Assembly: GCA_007120095.1 (NCBI GenBank)
Contig: SKOM01000001.1
Location: forward strand, 1 to 8,639
DNA: 8,639 nt
Direction of reading: 5' to 3'
Source of the DNA: Candidatus Competibacteraceae bacterium
GTDB lineage: Bacteria > Pseudomonadota > Gammaproteobacteria > Competibacterales > Competibacteraceae
Part shown: in pieces, positions 6,233-8,639 of the stretch
Numbering within the stretch: the first letter of the stretch is position 1
Layout: the number at the start of each line of letters is the position of its first letter
Position numbers and translations under genes: made by a program
Notes under the pieces: generated by a model
What the model was told of the DNA's origin: nothing
The model's database searches: none
What the model saw: the letters and a program-made list of their open reading frames with translations, nothing else

Positions 6233-7213
6233 TTAGCCCCAGAGCGCCGGATCGGGCGGGTGGATCTGACTGGCTTCGATGTGCAAGCCGGGTTGTCGAT
6301 CCTCGGCCAGTAATAAGGAACCGTCCAGATCTACATAGCGTGCGCCCTGCGCCAGCAGCACGGCGGGTGCCATGGCCAGTGACGTGCCTAACATGCAGCC
6401 GACCATAATCCCCAACCCCTGCTCCAGAGCAGCCTGGCGCAAGACGAGAGCTTCGGTCAGTCCGCCGGTTTTATCGAGCTTGATATTGATGTACTCGTAG
6501 CGGCCTGATAACGACGCTAAGCTGCTGCGATCATGGCAGGATTCATCAGCGCACACCGGTATTGGATGCGGTAATTCAGCCAGGGCGGCATCGTGATCCG
6601 ATGGGAAGGGCTGCTCAATCAGCACCACACCGAGTTGAGCGAAGGCCGGTGCCAGGTGCTGGTAATCTTCAGGCCGCCAGGATTCATTGGCATCGACAAT
6701 CAATTCAGCTTGCGGGGCGTGATGATGCACCGCCTCGACCCGCTGTAAATCCTGGCTATCACCCGCCATTTTCAGTTTCAGCACCGGACGCTGGGCCTCA
6801 GCCGCCGCCGCCCGCCCCATACTATCGGCTTCAGCAATACTGAGAGTATAGGCGGTGGTTACCGCCTGCGGAGGCGACAAACCGGCCAGTTGCCACACCG
6901 GCTGGCACTGTAATTTGGCCTGGAGATCCCAGAGCGCACAGTCCAGGGCATTGCGCGCGGCACCGGCGGGCAACTGTTGCTGCAACGCGGTACGGCTTAA
7001 ACCGGCTTGCAGCGCCGGAATCAACGACTCCAGAAGTGCCGCCACCCCTTCGACACTTTCCTGATAGCGCCGGTAGGGGATGCATTCACCCCGCCCCACA
7101 GCCTCGCCGTCACGCAGGGTAACGGTGACGGGGTTGACCTCGGTACGACTGCCCCGGGCGATGCGAAATACTCCGCGGATCGGCCAGCGTTCGCATTGGA
7201 TAGCGACCTGCAC
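6233..7213 (-). CDS. dgcA: enolase-superfamily epimerase, DgcA-type (N-acetyl-D-glutamate or dipeptide epimerase)
   Basis: A 326-residue cytosolic enzyme of the muconate-lactonising/dipeptide-epimerase branch of the enolase superfamily. The catalytic lysine pair is Lys146/Lys148 (LKLKM). Metal ligands are Asp174 (VDAN), Glu200 (IEQP) and Asp223 (ADES), and the opposing lysine is Lys248 in KLDKTGG. A DxD (Asp295, Asp297) is retained near the C-terminus. By homology alone it would be an L-Ala-D/L-Glu epimerase. Directly behind the DUF1611 gene dgcN, it is better read as DgcA, which epimerises N-acetyl-D-glutamate to N-acetyl-L-glutamate. Translation starts at GTG (7213), with GGAG at 7225-7222, eight bases ahead and inside the end of dgcN. 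The start lies 5 bases after the dgcN stop, indicating coupling. Substrate choice between N-acetyl-glutamate and dipeptides is not settled by sequence. Confidence 0.88.
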   Translation of the reverse strand: MQVAIQCERWPIRGVFRIARGSRTEVNPVTVTLRDGEAVGRGECIPYRRYQESVEGVAALLESLIPALQAGLSRTALQQQLPAGAARNALDCALWDLQAKLQCQPVWQLAGLSPPQAVTTAYTLSIAEADSMGRAAAAEAQRPVLKLKMAGDSQDLQRVEAVHHHAPQAELIVDANESWRPEDYQHLAPAFAQLGVVLIEQPFPSDHDAALAELPHPIPVCADESCHDRSSLASLSGRYEYINIKLDKTGGLTEALVLRQAALEQGLGIMVGCMLGTSLAMAPAVLLAQGARYVDLDGSLLLAEDRQPGLHIEASQIHPPDPALWG

Positions 7214-7218
7214 GGCAA

Positions 7219-8223
7219 CTACTCCAGGGCATCGACTAATGGCGCCACCCCAGTACGCACCGGATCGACACAGGGCATACCAAAACGGGCTCCCGTCTCA
7301 CTCAGCAGGATTTGGGCGGCGGCGGCATCCAGTGCGGCGGTATTCATCGCGATGCCAATCACCCGGGCTGCGGGGTTGGTTAAATGAGCGGCCGTTTCAT
7401 TAGCCGCGATGCAATCCGCCAGATCAGGCAGGGGATAATCCGGTAAGCCGCGCATATGGGTGCGGGTCGGCTCATGGCACATGATCAAGGCATCGGGCTG
7501 GGCACCGTGCAACAGTCCTAAACTCACTCCGGCAAATGAGGGGTGGAATAATGACCCCTGCCCTTCGATCAGATCCCAATGATCGGCGGCATTATCGGGG
7601 CTGAGTTCTTCGACGGCACCAGAGATGAAATCCGCCACGACGGCATCCACCGATACGCCAGAGCCGACAATGAAAATCCCAGTTTGCCCAGTGGCCCGGA
7701 AAGTCGCAGCCCGCTGGCGCTTTTGCATTGCTTGCGCCAGCGCCAGCGAGGTGTACATTTTGCCGACCGAGCAATCGGTGCCGACCGTTAACAGGCGTTT
7801 ACCGCTGCGTTTGCGGCCCGTGCCGACTTCGAAATCGCTGACCGGGTGGCGCACATCGATCAGCCGCCGCCCACAGCGCTGGGCGGTTTCTGCCAAGCGT
7901 GGTACCGCCCTGAGGCGATTATGCAAACCGCTGGCAATGTCGAAACCCGCCTGCAAGGCCTCACACAGAGTATCAATCCACAACTCGGAGAAGCGACCAC
8001 CGCGGTTAGCCACACCGACAATTAGGGTCTGCGCCCCTTGGGCGGCGGCAGCGGCAATACTCATATCCGGCAGCCCCAGATCCGCTTGACAACCGGCCAG
8101 ACGCAGTTGACCTAGACAATCTTGTGGGCACCAGTGCGCTACCCCGGCGGCCGTCTTGGCGGCCAGTTGATCAGGGGCATCACCGAGAAACATGAGATAC
8201 GGCTTGTTGATGGACTCTAGCAT
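7219..8223 (-). CDS. dgcN: DUF1611 protein, DgcN-type D-glutamate N-acetyltransferase
   Basis: A 334-residue protein of the DUF1611 family. An N-terminal alpha/beta domain opens with KPYLMFLGDAPDQLAAKTA (residues 7-25). The C-terminal domain begins with a P-loop-like GTDCSVGKM (148-156, Lys155) and contains EGQGSLFHPSF (220-230) and MCHEPTR (248-254). In marine bacteria DgcN transfers an acetyl group from acetyl-CoA to D-glutamate, and DgcA then epimerises the product; the same two-gene order occurs here. Older annotations call the family a P-loop NTPase or EBNA-1 nuclear protein. Two in-frame ATGs are possible: 8223 has a GGGA nine bases upstream and is preferred, while 8232 has that GGGA directly against it. 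The gene starts 26 bases after the preceding polysaccharide gene ends and may share its transcript. No dgcR-type LysR regulator is in the window. Confidence 0.87.
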   Translation of the reverse strand: MLESINKPYLMFLGDAPDQLAAKTAAGVAHWCPQDCLGQLRLAGCQADLGLPDMSIAAAAAQGAQTLIVGVANRGGRFSELWIDTLCEALQAGFDIASGLHNRLRAVPRLAETAQRCGRRLIDVRHPVSDFEVGTGRKRSGKRLLTVGTDCSVGKMYTSLALAQAMQKRQRAATFRATGQTGIFIVGSGVSVDAVVADFISGAVEELSPDNAADHWDLIEGQGSLFHPSFAGVSLGLLHGAQPDALIMCHEPTRTHMRGLPDYPLPDLADCIAANETAAHLTNPAARVIGIAMNTAALDAAAAQILLSETGARFGMPCVDPVRTGVAPLVDALE

Positions 8224-8249
8224 GAGTGTCATTCCCAGATATGGATGAA

Positions 8250-8639
8250 TTAGCCCGCTGTTTGCAGTCGTCGGGATACAGCAGTCATCGCCTGCGAGCG
8301 TTCAGCGGGAATGGCAGGGACTGTCATCGGCTGGGTAACGATCGCCCGCAACCACTCGCGCAACGACCGTTCATCGGCGGTTTCTACCGCTTGATGCAGA
8401 CGACTGAGGTATTGGCGTACTACGGACCAGGGCAGCGCTTCTTCTGTGGCATGTTTAATCATCGGATGGACGGTGGGCGCATCATCACCGCTGATGAGCA
8501 ATTCCTCATGAAGTTTTTCACCTTCACGCAGGCCAATAAATTCTATGGCAATATCCCCATCAGGATGCTGTGCATCACGCACTTGATAACCGGATAATTC
8601 AATCATTCGTTGTGCCAGGGAGAAAATATTCACCGGCTC
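8250..8639 (-). CDS. WbpM/FlaA1/CapD-type nucleotide-sugar dehydratase/epimerase, C-terminal part
   Basis: The last 129 residues of a larger gene that leaves the window on the right. The frame is open to 8639 and begins in mid-protein with EPVNIFSLAQRMIELSG, where the GTG at 8633-8631 is an internal valine codon and not a start. IEFIGLREGEKLHEELL is the typical C-terminal signature of membrane-anchored polysaccharide-biosynthesis dehydratases and epimerases (WbpM, PglF, CapD, FlaA1), which act on UDP-GlcNAc-type sugars for O-antigen, capsule or glycan synthesis. The final 40 residues (AIVTQPMTVPAIPAERS onward) are a variable tail. The catalytic Rossmann core is outside the window, so substrate and dehydratase-versus-epimerase class cannot be told. 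It ends 26 bases before dgcN on the same strand. Confidence 0.88.
   Translation of the reverse strand, partial: EPVNIFSLAQRMIELSGYQVRDAQHPDGDIAIEFIGLREGEKLHEELLISGDDAPTVHPMIKHATEEALPWSVVRQYLSRLHQAVETADERSLREWLRAIVTQPMTVPAIPAERSQAMTAVSRRLQTAG

Noticed and set aside
7625..8089. 154-codon plus-strand frame opposite dgcN
   Set aside because: Antisense shadow of a well-recognised gene, Arg/Ser/Pro-rich, without a recognisable domain.
8226..8597. 123-codon plus-strand frame opposite the WbpM-type gene
   Set aside because: The minus strand carries the conserved REGEKL signature, so this frame is its antisense shadow.

Overview
The window is about 8.6 kb of ordinary, fairly GC-rich bacterial chromosome. 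Gene content (M17 aminopeptidase, MscS-like channel protein, solitary BioY, class II fumarase, DgcN/DgcA pair, WbpM/CapD-type sugar-nucleotide enzyme) and the palindromic intergenic repeats suggest a gammaproteobacterium. The genus cannot be read from the sequence. No rRNA, tRNA, CRISPR array, transposase or phage gene was seen.

Layout. Plus strand, left half: an M17 leucyl aminopeptidase-like gene (48-1430); a 491-base gap holding a perfect inverted pair of consensus DnaA boxes inside a 19-codon micro-ORF (1431-1921); a signal-peptide plus coiled-coil protein with an MscS-like C-terminal half (1922-3661); and bioY (3728-4309). A 212-base gap between the convergent bioY and fumC carries four strong hairpins, two of them copies of one 34-bp repeat. 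Minus strand, right half, read right to left: the 3' end of a WbpM/FlaA1-type nucleotide-sugar dehydratase/epimerase that leaves the window at 8639; dgcN (DUF1611); dgcA (enolase superfamily); a 64-residue ribbon-helix-helix protein; and fumC.

How the genes fit together. dgcN and dgcA are separated by 5 bases and look translationally coupled. They match the DgcN-DgcA route described in marine bacteria, in which D-glutamate is N-acetylated and then epimerised to N-acetyl-L-glutamate, although the epimerase also keeps a dipeptide-epimerase-type DxD motif. The ribbon-helix-helix gene lies 38 bases ahead of fumC and has a candidate promoter overlapped by two perfect 11-bp palindromes, suggesting an autoregulated unit that may include fumC. 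The most unusual observations are the DnaA-box palindrome, this RHH-fumC arrangement with a clamp-binding-like QQSLF tail, and the hairpin cluster. None proves a new system.
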